Positions 18,884 through 28,533 of a stretch of 64,000 nt of DNA are shown here, in pieces. How positions within the stretch are numbered: position 1 is the stretch's first letter; each line of letters starts with the position of its first letter. Source of the stretch: an uncultured Lutibacter sp. (lineage in GTDB: Bacteria > Bacteroidota > Bacteroidia > Flavobacteriales > Flavobacteriaceae); contig NZ_CANLRG010000007.1 in the NCBI RefSeq assembly GCF_947493565.1, positions 1 through 64,000 on the forward strand, written 5' to 3'. The notes below the pieces were generated by a model. That model had not been told where the DNA came from, ran no database searches, and saw nothing but the letters and a program-made list of their open reading frames with translations. The position numbers and the translations under genes were made by a program.

Positions 18884-20701
18884 ATGATTGAACTTGCAGG
18901 AATTATAATTTTAGGAATTATTGCACAATGGTTTGCTTGGAAATTTAAAATCCCTGCTATTTTACCACTTATTTTAATAGGTTTAATAGTAGGACCGCTT
19001 TCAACATTAGTTTCTTATGATGGTACTAAATGGTTAGAGCCTGTATGGAATGGAACGGAAGGACTATTCCCCGATGAAAAATTATTTAGTTTTGTTTCAC
19101 TAGCCATAAGTATTATCCTTTTTGAAGGAGGTTTAACCTTAAAAAAAGAGGAGATTTTAAATGTTGGCCCCGCAATTGTTAAGTTAATTTCTATAGGCGC
19201 ATTAATTACATTTTTAGGTGCTGGAATTGCCGCTCATTATGTTTTTGATTTAAGTTGGTCAATTTCTTTTTTGTTTTCGGCTTTAATTATTGTTACAGGA
19301 CCAACTGTAATTGCCCCAATTTTAAGAAATATACCTCTTAAAAAAGATATTTCAGCTGTTTTAAAATGGGAAGGTATTTTGATTGATCCAATAGGTGCTT
19401 TGGTAGCGGTATTAGTATTTGAATTTATAAGTGTTGAAGCCGGTTATGAATACACCAAAGAAGCTTTAATTGAATTTGGAAAAATTGTAATCATAGGGCT
19501 TTCCATAGGTTTTACATCTGCTTATGCTTTGTTTTATGCAATTAAATTTAATATAATTCCTAGGTATTTATTAAATGTAATTACACTGGCAGGAGTATTA
19601 ACAGTATTTGTTTTATCAGATTTATTTGCACACGAATCAGGCCTTTTAGCAGTAGTTGTAATGGGAATGGTACTTGGAAATATGAAAGTAAAAGAGTTAA
19701 AAGAAATTTTATATTTTAAAGAGTCCCTAAGCATTTTATTAATATCTATTCTATTTATTTTATTGGCAGCAAATATCAACTTAGATGATATGTTACTATT
19801 GTACAAATGGGAAACTTTAGTACTTTTTGCAATTGTAATTTTTGTGCTAAGACCATTATCAGTATTTTTAAGTACTTCAGGTTCTGGATTAAAATTGAAT
19901 GAAAAATTATTTATTAGTTGGGTAGGGCCTAGGGGTATTGTAGCCGCTGGAATAGCTTCATTGTTTGGTTTAAAACTAGCTATGCAAGGTGAATCAGATG
20001 CAGAATATATTACGCCATTGGTGTTTATGATTGTTTTAGGAACCGTTTTGTTAAATGCTACAACAGCTCGTTTATTTGCTAAATTAGCAGGAGTGTTTTT
20101 AAAATCTTCTGAAGGTATTATTATTGTTGGCTCTTCAAATTTTGCAAGATTAATAGCTACTTATTTAAAGAAAAATAATAGAAGAGTTGTACTAATTGAT
20201 AGTAATATTGAAAATATAAACAAAGCTAAATCTTTAGGATTAGAGGCTATTGAAGGAAATGTTTACTCTGATGAGTTATTAGAAGATATTGAACTAAACG
20301 ATATTGGATTTTTACTAGCCCTAACCGGAAGCCCTGCAGTTAATAATTATGTAATAGAAAAATTCTCACCAATTTTTGGTGAGAATGGTGCTTTTAGATT
20401 AATCTCTACAGATGAAATGAAACAAGGAGAAGATGTTAAAAGCAATCAATTATTCACCCATAATGACGATTATATTAACTTAAGTGAAGTGGTGCGTGAC
20501 TTTCCATTAGTAAATGAAGTAACTATAAATTCTCCTGAACATTATAAAAGTTTATTAAAAGAAATTAACGAAGAAACACACTCTATACCTATGTTTATTA
20601 AGGATAAGAAAGGTGAAATTCATATTATTTCTTCTTTAGATATGTCTTTTGTTATAGAAAAAGGAGATATTTTAATGTATTTAGGAAAAACAATTATATA
20701 A
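18884..20701 (+). CDS. CPA1-type Na+/H+ antiporter with C-terminal TrkA-N/RCK domain
   Basis: About twelve transmembrane helices fill residues 1-400, with antiporter motifs LFEGGLTLKKEE, TGPTVIAPILRN, GILIDPIGALVAV (the ion-binding Asp) and WVGPRGIVAAGIASL. Residues about 405-520 are a Rossmann-like TrkA-N domain (GIIIVGSSNFARLIATYL, VVLIDSN) that binds NAD(H) or another nucleotide, followed by a short TrkA-C-like tail. The predicted role is exchange of cytoplasmic Na+ or K+ for H+ under nucleotide control. In a genome with a Na+-pumping decarboxylase it would help balance the Na+ and H+ gradients (inference). It lies 49 bp behind the CYTH gene. Confidence 0.9.
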   Translation: MIELAGIIILGIIAQWFAWKFKIPAILPLILIGLIVGPLSTLVSYDGTKWLEPVWNGTEGLFPDEKLFSFVSLAISIILFEGGLTLKKEEILNVGPAIVKLISIGALITFLGAGIAAHYVFDLSWSISFLFSALIIVTGPTVIAPILRNIPLKKDISAVLKWEGILIDPIGALVAVLVFEFISVEAGYEYTKEALIEFGKIVIIGLSIGFTSAYALFYAIKFNIIPRYLLNVITLAGVLTVFVLSDLFAHESGLLAVVVMGMVLGNMKVKELKEILYFKESLSILLISILFILLAANINLDDMLLLYKWETLVLFAIVIFVLRPLSVFLSTSGSGLKLNEKLFISWVGPRGIVAAGIASLFGLKLAMQGESDAEYITPLVFMIVLGTVLLNATTARLFAKLAGVFLKSSEGIIIVGSSNFARLIATYLKKNNRRVVLIDSNIENINKAKSLGLEAIEGNVYSDELLEDIELNDIGFLLALTGSPAVNNYVIEKFSPIFGENGAFRLISTDEMKQGEDVKSNQLFTHNDDYINLSEVVRDFPLVNEVTINSPEHYKSLLKEINEETHSIPMFIKDKKGEIHIISSLDMSFVIEKGDILMYLGKTII

Positions 20702-20723
20702 GAAGTTTTTCATTAATATTTTT

Positions 20724-21323
20724 ATGGATTTATTTAATAACAATCCTAATCAAAACCTACTCCCTTTTGATGGAGAAGTTTTTTTGAGCCAGAATGTATT
20801 AAACATTGCCGAAATTGATTTTTTTTACCACACTTTATTGAATGCTAATTTTTGGAAACAGGATGAACTAATAATTTTCGGTAAACGAATAACTACTTCT
20901 AGAAAAGTTGCTTGGTTTGGTGACTTTAATTACAAATATTCGTATTCTAAAATTATAAAAAAGGCAAGGCTTTGGACTCCTGAATTACAATCCCTAAAAA
21001 AACTTATTGAACTAAAAACCGAAGAGAGTTTTAATTCATGTTTATTAAACTTGTATCATAATGGAAGTGAAGGAATGTCTTGGCATTCAGATAATGAAAA
21101 AGAACTAGGAGAAAATCCTATAATAGCTTCATTAAGTCTAGGTGCAGCAAGAAAATTTTCTTTAAAACATAAATTCAAAAACTATAAAGTAGATATTATT
21201 TTAGAATCTGGAGACTTATTGTTAATGAAAGGTGAAACTCAAACAAAATGGTTACATTGTTTACCTAAAACAAAAAAAGTAACTACTCCAAGAATCAATT
21301 TAACTTTTCGAAACATCATTTAA
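20724..21323 (+). CDS. alkB: AlkB-type 2-oxoglutarate/Fe(II) dioxygenase (alkylated nucleic acid repair)
   Basis: The protein (199 residues) has the AlkB double-stranded beta-helix signature: iron ligands His121 and Asp123 (MSWHSDNE) and His178 (KWLHCLP), and the 2-oxoglutarate/substrate arginines in PRINLTFR (Arg190, Arg196). LYHNGSEGMSWHSD matches the ALKBH2/3-like and short bacterial forms that repair 1-methyladenine and 3-methylcytosine. It lies 22 bp behind the antiporter gene; I see no functional connection to it. Confidence 0.92.
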   Translation: MDLFNNNPNQNLLPFDGEVFLSQNVLNIAEIDFFYHTLLNANFWKQDELIIFGKRITTSRKVAWFGDFNYKYSYSKIIKKARLWTPELQSLKKLIELKTEESFNSCLLNLYHNGSEGMSWHSDNEKELGENPIIASLSLGAARKFSLKHKFKNYKVDIILESGDLLLMKGETQTKWLHCLPKTKKVTTPRINLTFRNII

Positions 21324-21391
21324 AATAACAGAGGTTTTGTTAACCAATAAGTAATAGTTTTTAAACTTTTTAATAACATACAAGTTGTTAA

Positions 21392-22294
21392 TTGCGGTAT
21401 AAAATTATAAGGGTACAAATAAAATTATTTGTGAATAATAAAAAAAACAAAAGAAAAATAGATATTGTAGTTATTTCTGATGTGCATTTAGGAACTTATG
21501 GTTGCCATGCAAAAGAATTATTACAATATTTAAAAAGTATCGATCCTACAATTGTAATTCTTAATGGTGATATTATTGATATTTGGCAGTTTAGTAAACG
21601 GTATTGGCCAAATTCTCATATGAAAGTTATAAAATATATTTTTGAATGGATTTCTGAAGGAAAAGAAACCTATTATATAACAGGTAATCATGATGAAATG
21701 CTTAGAAAATTTGTAGATTTTGAATTAGGTACTTTCACAATAAAAAATAAATTAGTCCTTAATATTAATGGAAAAAAAGCTTGGTTTTTTCATGGAGATG
21801 TATTTGATGTTACTATGCAACATTCTAAATGGTTAGCAAAATTAGGGGCAATTGGGTACGATACACTCATTTTATTAAATAAAGGTGCAAATTATTGTAG
21901 TAATTTATTGGGAAAAGGTAAAATATCACTTTCAAAAAGAATAAAAAACAGTGTGAAGTCTGCTGTTAAATTTGTCAATAATTTTGAAGAAACAGCAACA
22001 AATATTGCTATTGATAATTATTACAATTATGTAATTTGTGGTCACATTCATCAACCAGTTATTAAAAATTTCAAAAATAATAAAGGAAGTGTTCAATATT
22101 TAAATTCTGGAGATTGGGTTGAAAATTTAACAGCTTTAGAATTTGTGGAAAATAAGTGGAGTATTTATAAATATGACGACTCTCATTTTAATAATGTTGA
22201 ATATACTTCAATTTCTGATGAAGTAGATGTTATAGATAAATCTACTAAAGAACTTTTTGGGGAGCTTGTTGCAGATTTTTATATTCATAAGTAA
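21392..22294 (+). CDS. LpxH-like metallophosphoesterase (UDP-2,3-diacylglucosamine diphosphatase family)
   Basis: Calcineurin-like phosphoesterase motifs are complete: Asp30/His32 in ISDVHLG, NGDIID, TGNHDE, FFHGDVFD and CGHIHQP. This is the pattern of LpxH-related enzymes of Bacteroidota, which cleave nucleotide-diphospho-lipid or sugar bonds; whether it makes lipid X or acts on another glycolipid cannot be told. The start is uncertain: the longest frame begins at TTG 21392, and GTG 21431 is an alternative that begins just before the first beta strand. It precedes a MurG-like glycosyltransferase gene by 16 bp, so the pair may act on the same glycolipid (inference). Confidence 0.8.
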   Translation: MRYKIIRVQIKLFVNNKKNKRKIDIVVISDVHLGTYGCHAKELLQYLKSIDPTIVILNGDIIDIWQFSKRYWPNSHMKVIKYIFEWISEGKETYYITGNHDEMLRKFVDFELGTFTIKNKLVLNINGKKAWFFHGDVFDVTMQHSKWLAKLGAIGYDTLILLNKGANYCSNLLGKGKISLSKRIKNSVKSAVKFVNNFEETATNIAIDNYYNYVICGHIHQPVIKNFKNNKGSVQYLNSGDWVENLTALEFVENKWSIYKYDDSHFNNVEYTSISDEVDVIDKSTKELFGELVADFYIHK

Positions 22295-22310
22295 TAATTA
22301 GCATCTATTT

Positions 22311-23321
22311 ATGAAAATATTATACGCAATACAAGGAACTGGAAATGGACATTTGAGCCGAGCAAAAGAAATTATTCCTGCATTATTAAAAAGAGCTCAA
22401 GTCGATATCTTAGTTAGTGGAACACAGGCTGAAGTTACGTTACCATATAAAATAAAATACAAATTAAAAGGTCTTAGTTTTTATTTTGGAAAAAATGGAG
22501 GGGTTGATATTGCACAAACTTTAAATAAAAATAGCATTTTAAATGTATTTTCTGAAATTAAAAATTGCCCAGTAAAACAATACGATTTAGTCATCAATGA
22601 TTTTGAACCTATTACTGCTTGGGCTTGTAAATTTAAAGGAGTAAAATGCATTTCTTTAAGCCATCAAGGAGCTTTATTTACTAAAGGTGTACCTAAGCCT
22701 TCACATAAAGATTTTATAGGGAGTTTTATCATAAAAAATTATGCAAAATGCAATCAAAATTTCGGATTTCATTTTAAAAAATACAATAATAAGGTTTATA
22801 CACCTATAATTAGATCTGATATAAGATTATTGAAAAAAGTTGAAAAAGATCATTATACAGTTTATTTACCTTCTTATTCCGATGAAAAAATCATTCAGGT
22901 ATTATCAAAAATTAAAGGAATAAAATGGAAAGTGTTTTCAAAAAATGCTAAAAAATATTATCAGAAAAAAAATGTATATATAAAGCCTGTGAACAGTAAA
23001 AAGTTTGAAAAAAGCTTGGCCTCCTGTAAAGGTATTTTATGTGGTGCTGGTTTTGAGACACCTGCTGAAGCTATTTACTTGAAAAAGAAATTGATGGTAA
23101 TTCCAATGAAAAATCAATACGAGCAGCATTTTAATGCTACAGCTTTACAAGAATTAGGGGTGCCAGTTATAAAATCATTAAAAAAGAAACACCTTCCAAC
23201 AATAGAACAATGGATAGAAAGAGGAACTACTATTAATCTAGATTTTCCTAATGAAACCCAACAACTAGTTGATCATATTTTACATGAATTTATTATTACT
23301 GAAGCATTGCAGTTGACCTAG
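22311..23321 (+). CDS. GT-B fold glycosyltransferase (MurG/MGT-like)
   Basis: This 336-residue protein begins with a glycine-rich N-terminal motif, AIQGTGNGHLSRAKEIIPAL, typical of GT28-like GT-B enzymes. It has a C-terminal nucleotide-sugar site with ILCGAGFETPAEAIYLKKKLMVIP and a QYEQHFNA segment, as in MurG and uncharacterised Glyco_trans_1_3 proteins. It should be a cytoplasmic, membrane-associated transferase using a UDP-sugar. Its position 16 bp after the LpxH-like gene suggests glycolipid synthesis. Its TAG stop abuts the stop of the convergent gene at 23322 with no intergenic base and no visible terminator. Confidence 0.8.
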   Translation: MKILYAIQGTGNGHLSRAKEIIPALLKRAQVDILVSGTQAEVTLPYKIKYKLKGLSFYFGKNGGVDIAQTLNKNSILNVFSEIKNCPVKQYDLVINDFEPITAWACKFKGVKCISLSHQGALFTKGVPKPSHKDFIGSFIIKNYAKCNQNFGFHFKKYNNKVYTPIIRSDIRLLKKVEKDHYTVYLPSYSDEKIIQVLSKIKGIKWKVFSKNAKKYYQKKNVYIKPVNSKKFEKSLASCKGILCGAGFETPAEAIYLKKKLMVIPMKNQYEQHFNATALQELGVPVIKSLKKKHLPTIEQWIERGTTINLDFPNETQQLVDHILHEFIITEALQLT

Positions 23322-23648
23322 TTATTTTGAATTTTTCCAATATTGAGGATTTGTCTCTTCAGTTTTTTGATTCCAATAATCTGGAGTTACTTTATGACCA
23401 TCAAATGTTTTTAGTTTTCGTTCATATACCCATATTGTTGGATTGAACACCATGTCTGTAACTGCTATAGTGTATAATTGGGGATCTTCTTCTGATTTTC
23501 TTTTTTCTTCATCAACCACTACTTCAAAACCATTATGTTCTAATAGTTTTTTTAGAAAATCCATGCGAGTTTCGTCAATTTTTTTTTCAACAAAAGTTAC
23601 TCTTGTATCTCCAATATTTCCAAAAGAATGTTTACCTTCTAAACCCAT
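23322..23648 (-). CDS. Small soluble protein of unknown function, last gene of the nuo operon
   Basis: This 108-residue protein has no signal peptide or membrane segment. It is rich in charged residues, with an alpha/beta pattern (RMDFLKKLLEHNGFEVVV ... YTIAVTDMVFNPTIWVYER) and a hydrophilic tail (VTPDYWNQKTEETNPQYW). It starts 7 bp after nuoN and is the final gene of the complex I transcript. No domain is recognised. A role as a complex I accessory or assembly factor is only suggested by position. Confidence 0.65.
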   Translation of the reverse strand: MGLEGKHSFGNIGDTRVTFVEKKIDETRMDFLKKLLEHNGFEVVVDEEKRKSEEDPQLYTIAVTDMVFNPTIWVYERKLKTFDGHKVTPDYWNQKTEETNPQYWKNSK

Positions 23649-23655
23649 AATTTTT

Positions 23656-25083
23656 TTAATTATAAATACTACTTAATTCATAAATGTAGTCGTATAGCGG
23701 ACTGTATAAGCCTAAAACTAAAATACCAATTACTGTAATTAATAAGCCTAAACGCATATAAAGTTTATTTTTAAAGAAAGGAATTGGATGGTCATTTTTT
23801 CTAATAAACATAGCTCTAACAACTAATAGATAATAATATAATGAAATGGTAACATTTACCACCGCTAAGAAAACTAATAGGTAATAACCTTTACTTGCAG
23901 CTGCAGTAAATAAGAAAAACTTACCAAAAAACCCAGCAACAGGAGGTATTCCTGCTAATGAAAATAGGGCTAACATCATTACCAAACTTAAGTTTGGATT
24001 GGTGCGATACAACCCATTGTAATCATCCATATTTTCTTTACCTGTTTTTAATGAAATAGCTTGTACTACCCCAAAAGCAGCTAAATTTGAGAAAATATAA
24101 ATCAATATAAAATAAACTACTGTAGCAGTTCCTAATTGAGTTCCTGTAATTAACCCTAACAATATAAAACCCGCTTGAGCTATAGATGAAAAGGCTAAAA
24201 AGCGTTTCATATTTTGTTGGCGTAGTGCAAATAAGTTACCAATAAACATTGTAGCTAATGCAACTATATAAACAATGTTTTCCCAAGTATGTATTAAAGG
24301 TTTAAAAATAGTAAACATTAAAACCATTAAAATAAATGCTGCAGCTCCTTTTGAAATTACCGATAAGTAAGAGGCAACACTAATAGGTGCACCTTCATAT
24401 ACATCTGCGGTCCAAAAATGGAATGGCACTAAAGATATTTTAAATGATAAACCAGCAAAAAATAAGATAAATCCTAAAATTGTTAAGTTGGTTGAAGTGA
24501 TAACCTCAATAATATTATGAAAAAATATGGAACCAGATGTGGCATATAATAATGAAATACCAAAAAGCGAAACACCTGAAGCTAACGCTGCTGAAAGTAT
24601 TAATTTGATACCAGCTTCACTTGATTTTCTTTTTAGGGTTTCATAAGATGCCAACGCTGCAACAGGTAAAGTTGATAATTCAAGACCAATGTAAAACATT
24701 AAAAAGTCACCTGCGGAAATCATAAAATACATTCCCAATAATGAGGTGAATAATAATATAAAAAATTCAGTTCCTCTATTTTGATTAACGATCTTTTCTT
24801 GGATCCAATCTGCAGATTGTAGCAACAAGGTAAATACTCCAATATTTAATACGTTTTTAAAAAGATGAATTAAATTATTTGTTTGAAACGAGCCTCCAAA
24901 AATGCTACATTCATCAATGGCAAAAAAGCCAATAGCTGTATGAATTCCAAATAAGAAAATTGCTAAATGGACTAAACTACTTTTTTTGTTTTTGTTTATA
25001 AAAATTTCACCAATCAATAACAATAGTGTAATTGTTAATAGTAAAATCTCGTGTCTCATTAATAAAAAGTTACTAAAATTCAT
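23656..25083 (-). CDS. nuoN: NADH-quinone oxidoreductase (complex I) subunit N
   Basis: This 475-residue antiporter-like membrane subunit has about 14 helices, and the segments MFYIGLELSTLPVAAL (key Glu of TM5) and SLVPFHFWTADVYEGAP are typical of NuoN. It forms one of the three proton-channel modules of the membrane arm. It follows nuoM after 21 bp and precedes the small unknown gene by 7 bp. Confidence 0.95.
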   Translation of the reverse strand: MNFSNFLLMRHEILLLTITLLLLIGEIFINKNKKSSLVHLAIFLFGIHTAIGFFAIDECSIFGGSFQTNNLIHLFKNVLNIGVFTLLLQSADWIQEKIVNQNRGTEFFILLFTSLLGMYFMISAGDFLMFYIGLELSTLPVAALASYETLKRKSSEAGIKLILSAALASGVSLFGISLLYATSGSIFFHNIIEVITSTNLTILGFILFFAGLSFKISLVPFHFWTADVYEGAPISVASYLSVISKGAAAFILMVLMFTIFKPLIHTWENIVYIVALATMFIGNLFALRQQNMKRFLAFSSIAQAGFILLGLITGTQLGTATVVYFILIYIFSNLAAFGVVQAISLKTGKENMDDYNGLYRTNPNLSLVMMLALFSLAGIPPVAGFFGKFFLFTAAASKGYYLLVFLAVVNVTISLYYYLLVVRAMFIRKNDHPIPFFKNKLYMRLGLLITVIGILVLGLYSPLYDYIYELSSIYN

Positions 25084-25104
25084 TTTAGTTATCTGTTTTA
25101 ATTT

Positions 25105-26592
25105 TTATAATACTCCTTTAATAAAAGGATCTAAACTTGCCATTATCATGTCGCTTAACCAAAGTGGTGCAACACCCATTCCTACAATTGGAATTAATAA
25201 TAATAAAATACCTGTTTTTTCATACCAAGTAACTTTCGGTAAATTTTTAAAATCTTCATTAACTAAGGGACCCATCATAATTTTCCCTACCAATCTAAGA
25301 ATATAAACAGCCGTAACAACTATTGATGAAACAGCTAAAACTGTTAAAACTCTTTGAAACATATCAGGATTTTGAAATGCGCCAACAAAAATGTTCATCT
25401 CAGCAACAAAACCACTAAATCCAGGAAGTCCTAAGTAAGCCATACCTGTTATAACATAAATAGCTCCAATAAAAGGTACTATTTTCATTAAACCTCCTAA
25501 TTTATGAATGTCACGCGTGTGAGTTCTTCCGTAAACCATTCCAATCAAGGCAAAGAACATGGCGGTTAATAACCCATGTGATAGTGATTGAAGAATTGCT
25601 CCGTTCCAAGCTATTTTATTTAAAGTTAACAAAGCAAACAGCACTAGACCTAGGTGACTTACCGAGGCGTATGCATTAATGTATTTTAAATCGGTTTGTT
25701 TAATAGCTCCAAAAGCACCATAAACTACACCTATTGCTGCTAATATAATAAAGAACCATGACCAATGGATAGTTCCTTCAGGTAGTAAAAACATGGCAAC
25801 TCTAAAAACACCATATCCACCTAATTTCATCAGTACACCTGCATGGAGCATTGATACTGCTGTTGGTGCTGAGGCATGACCATCAGGTGACCAAGTATGA
25901 AATGGAAATAAAGCTCCTAAAACTGCAAATCCAATAAAAGTTAAAGGAAAAAACAACTTTTGAGCTTCAAAAGGAATGTTTACTTGAGCAATTTCTAAGA
26001 TGTTAAAAGTTAAAGCTCCTCCATCAGCATTTGAATTGAAATAAATTCCAAAAATACCAACCATTAGCACTGCAGATGCTCCCATTAACATTAAGGTTAA
26101 TTTCATTGCGGAGTATTCTTTTGGTCCGCTTCCCCAAATCCCAATTAACAAATACATTGGTATTACGGCTATTTCATAAAAAAGGAACATGGTAAATAAA
26201 TCTATTGAAATGAAGAATCCATACACACCAGTTGATAAAACTAATAATGAGATAAAAAATTCTTTAGGTAGGTCTGCCATTTTCCAAGAAATAAATACAC
26301 CAGCAAGTACAACAATTGTAGTTAATACTATTAAGGCTACAGAAATACCATCTACACCAATTGAGTAATGGATGTTAAACTGCTCAAACCAAACAAAATC
26401 TTTGGTAAAAACCATAATACTATCATTAATAGCTCGTTCTTTAAAATAAGCTATAACTAAATTTATTGCCATTCCCAGTTGAAATATACTTCCAACCATT
26501 GAGACTAAACGAGCCTGTTTTAAACCTTTGGTAAATAACAAAGCGATAATTGTTAAAACAGGTACAATTACAAAAAGTGATAAAATATCCAT
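25105..26592 (-). CDS. nuoM: NADH-quinone oxidoreductase (complex I) subunit M
   Basis: This 495-residue polytopic subunit carries the conserved Glu in TMFLFYEIAVIPMYLLIG and the Lys/His region FPFHTWSPDGHASAPTAVSM. It is a proton-translocating antiporter-like subunit of the membrane arm. It lies between nuoL (9-bp gap) and nuoN (21-bp gap), the usual complex I order. Confidence 0.95.
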   Translation of the reverse strand: MDILSLFVIVPVLTIIALLFTKGLKQARLVSMVGSIFQLGMAINLVIAYFKERAINDSIMVFTKDFVWFEQFNIHYSIGVDGISVALIVLTTIVVLAGVFISWKMADLPKEFFISLLVLSTGVYGFFISIDLFTMFLFYEIAVIPMYLLIGIWGSGPKEYSAMKLTLMLMGASAVLMVGIFGIYFNSNADGGALTFNILEIAQVNIPFEAQKLFFPLTFIGFAVLGALFPFHTWSPDGHASAPTAVSMLHAGVLMKLGGYGVFRVAMFLLPEGTIHWSWFFIILAAIGVVYGAFGAIKQTDLKYINAYASVSHLGLVLFALLTLNKIAWNGAILQSLSHGLLTAMFFALIGMVYGRTHTRDIHKLGGLMKIVPFIGAIYVITGMAYLGLPGFSGFVAEMNIFVGAFQNPDMFQRVLTVLAVSSIVVTAVYILRLVGKIMMGPLVNEDFKNLPKVTWYEKTGILLLLIPIVGMGVAPLWLSDMIMASLDPFIKGVL

Positions 26593-26601
26593 ATTAATTT
26601 G

Positions 26602-28521
26602 TTAGTTTGTCCATAAATAAATAAAAACCAATGCTAAAACTACTGCCCCAGCTATGAAGGATAATGCGTAGTCTTGTACTTTACCAGATTGGATACCCTT
26701 AATTTTTTTGGAAATCACTACGGTTTTATTTCCTATGCCTTCCATAGTTCCATCAACTACTTTTTTATCGAACCTAGCTATAGGTCCAGCTATTCTATTA
26801 AAGATTATTTTTTTGGTGACAAATAAGTAAATTTCATCAAAATAAAATTTGTTAAACGTCCATTTGTAAAATATTCCAAAAGCATTTGAAAATCTATCAG
26901 CTAAATCATTTTCTTTTTTATAGAAAATATAAGCTAAACCTATTCCTATTAAACCTATAATGGTAGCAACAATTGCTAAAGGAATATTTAAATGAGCTTC
27001 AAAACCAGCTTTATCAGGAGTTATTAATTCGCTAAAAGGAATGAATCCACTAAAAATGCTAATAAAAGCAAGAATCATCAAAGGAAAAGTCATTGAAATT
27101 GGAGACTCGTGAGGGGTGTGTTTATACGTTGTATTTTTACCCCAAAAAATTCCAAAGTACAATCTGAACATGTAAAAAGCTGTTAAGCCAGCAACAAAAA
27201 TTCCAACAAAGTAGATAAGTTTATTGTGTTCAAAAGCCGCAACTAAAATTTCATCTTTACTCCAAAACCCTGATAAAGGAAAAACTCCTGAAATGGCCAA
27301 AGCAGCCACTAAAAATGTGATATTAGTAATTGGCATATACTTGCGTAAGCTACCCATATCTTTTAAATAATTACTATGTACGGCGTGTATAACAGAACCT
27401 GCACCTAAAAATAATAACGCTTTGAACATGGCATGAGTAAATAAATGGAACATAGATGCCATATAACCTACACCCTCATGACCATCGTACCCAGAAACAC
27501 CTAAAGCCAACATCATATATCCTAATTGCGACATGGTTGAAAATGCGAGTACACGTTTGATATCTGTTTGTGTGATGGCTATTATTGCTGCAAATAATGA
27601 TGAAAAAGCTCCTACATAAGCTACAATATTTAAAGCAAAGCCATCTTCAACAAAATAATACATTGGGAATAATCTTGCTACTAAGTATACCCCAGCAACA
27701 ACCATAGTTGCTGCGTGAATTAATGCAGATACAGGGGTTGGCCCTTCCATAGCATCGGGCAACCAAATATGTAATGGAAACATTGCAGATTTCCCAGCAC
27801 CTCCCATAAAAATTAAGATCAATGCCCAAGTTATAATAGACAATCCCATAAAAGAAGATGAAGCCCAATTTAAAATAGTACTTCCTTCAGGGTTGTTTAG
27901 AGTTTCAAAATCGTAGGTTCCTGTATAATATCCGATGATTAAAATTCCTATTAAAAAACCTAAATCAGCAAAACGAGTTACTATAAAAGCTTTTTTAGCG
28001 GCAGCTACTGCTGAACTTTTAGTATAATAATATCCAATTAATAAAAAGGAAGAAACCCCTACTAATTCCCAAAAAATATAAATTTGGAATAAATTAGTTG
28101 CCAATACTAAGCCAAACATAGAGAATGAGAACAAGCCTAAAAATGCAAAGAAACGTGTATAACCATCATCTCCTTTCATATAACCTCGGCTATAAATATG
28201 AACCATTAGTGATATTGTAGATACAACCACCAACATCATTACTGAAATAGGATCGATTAAAATTCCCATATCAATAGCTAAAGTGTCGGTGAAATTCATC
28301 CAGGTTATTTTCTCAACAAATGTTTGATAAACACCATCTACTTTTCCTATTGTAAAAAAATAGGTATAAGCAGTATAAAAAGATAATGCTGCTGAAGTTG
28401 ACAAGCCAGCTACACCTATATATCCAGATATGCCTGGTTTAATTTTTTTATTAAATATTCCTAATAGTAAAAATGATACTAGTGGAATTAAAGGTATTAA
28501 TATTATGTAAGTAAAATTCAT
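26602..28521 (-). CDS. nuoL: NADH-quinone oxidoreductase (complex I) subunit L
   Basis: This 639-residue subunit has the NuoL layout: an antiporter core with MVHIYSRGYMKGDDGYTRFF, FWELVGVSSFLLIGYYY and FPLHIWLPDAMEGPTPVSAL, then a long C-terminal amphipathic lateral-helix region (after about residue 500) and a final transmembrane anchor. The length is normal. It is the distal proton-pumping subunit. The gap to nuoK is 12 bp. Confidence 0.95.
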   Translation of the reverse strand: MNFTYIILIPLIPLVSFLLLGIFNKKIKPGISGYIGVAGLSTSAALSFYTAYTYFFTIGKVDGVYQTFVEKITWMNFTDTLAIDMGILIDPISVMMLVVVSTISLMVHIYSRGYMKGDDGYTRFFAFLGLFSFSMFGLVLATNLFQIYIFWELVGVSSFLLIGYYYTKSSAVAAAKKAFIVTRFADLGFLIGILIIGYYTGTYDFETLNNPEGSTILNWASSSFMGLSIITWALILIFMGGAGKSAMFPLHIWLPDAMEGPTPVSALIHAATMVVAGVYLVARLFPMYYFVEDGFALNIVAYVGAFSSLFAAIIAITQTDIKRVLAFSTMSQLGYMMLALGVSGYDGHEGVGYMASMFHLFTHAMFKALLFLGAGSVIHAVHSNYLKDMGSLRKYMPITNITFLVAALAISGVFPLSGFWSKDEILVAAFEHNKLIYFVGIFVAGLTAFYMFRLYFGIFWGKNTTYKHTPHESPISMTFPLMILAFISIFSGFIPFSELITPDKAGFEAHLNIPLAIVATIIGLIGIGLAYIFYKKENDLADRFSNAFGIFYKWTFNKFYFDEIYLFVTKKIIFNRIAGPIARFDKKVVDGTMEGIGNKTVVISKKIKGIQSGKVQDYALSFIAGAVVLALVFIYLWTN

Positions 28522-28533
28522 AATTTCAACATA

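Noticed and set aside
20362-20386. Perfect 11-bp inverted repeat with a 3-nt loop inside the antiporter gene
   Set aside because: It lies in mid-gene in the RCK-coding part, no T-run follows, and the residues fit the family; no terminator or operator role can be supported.
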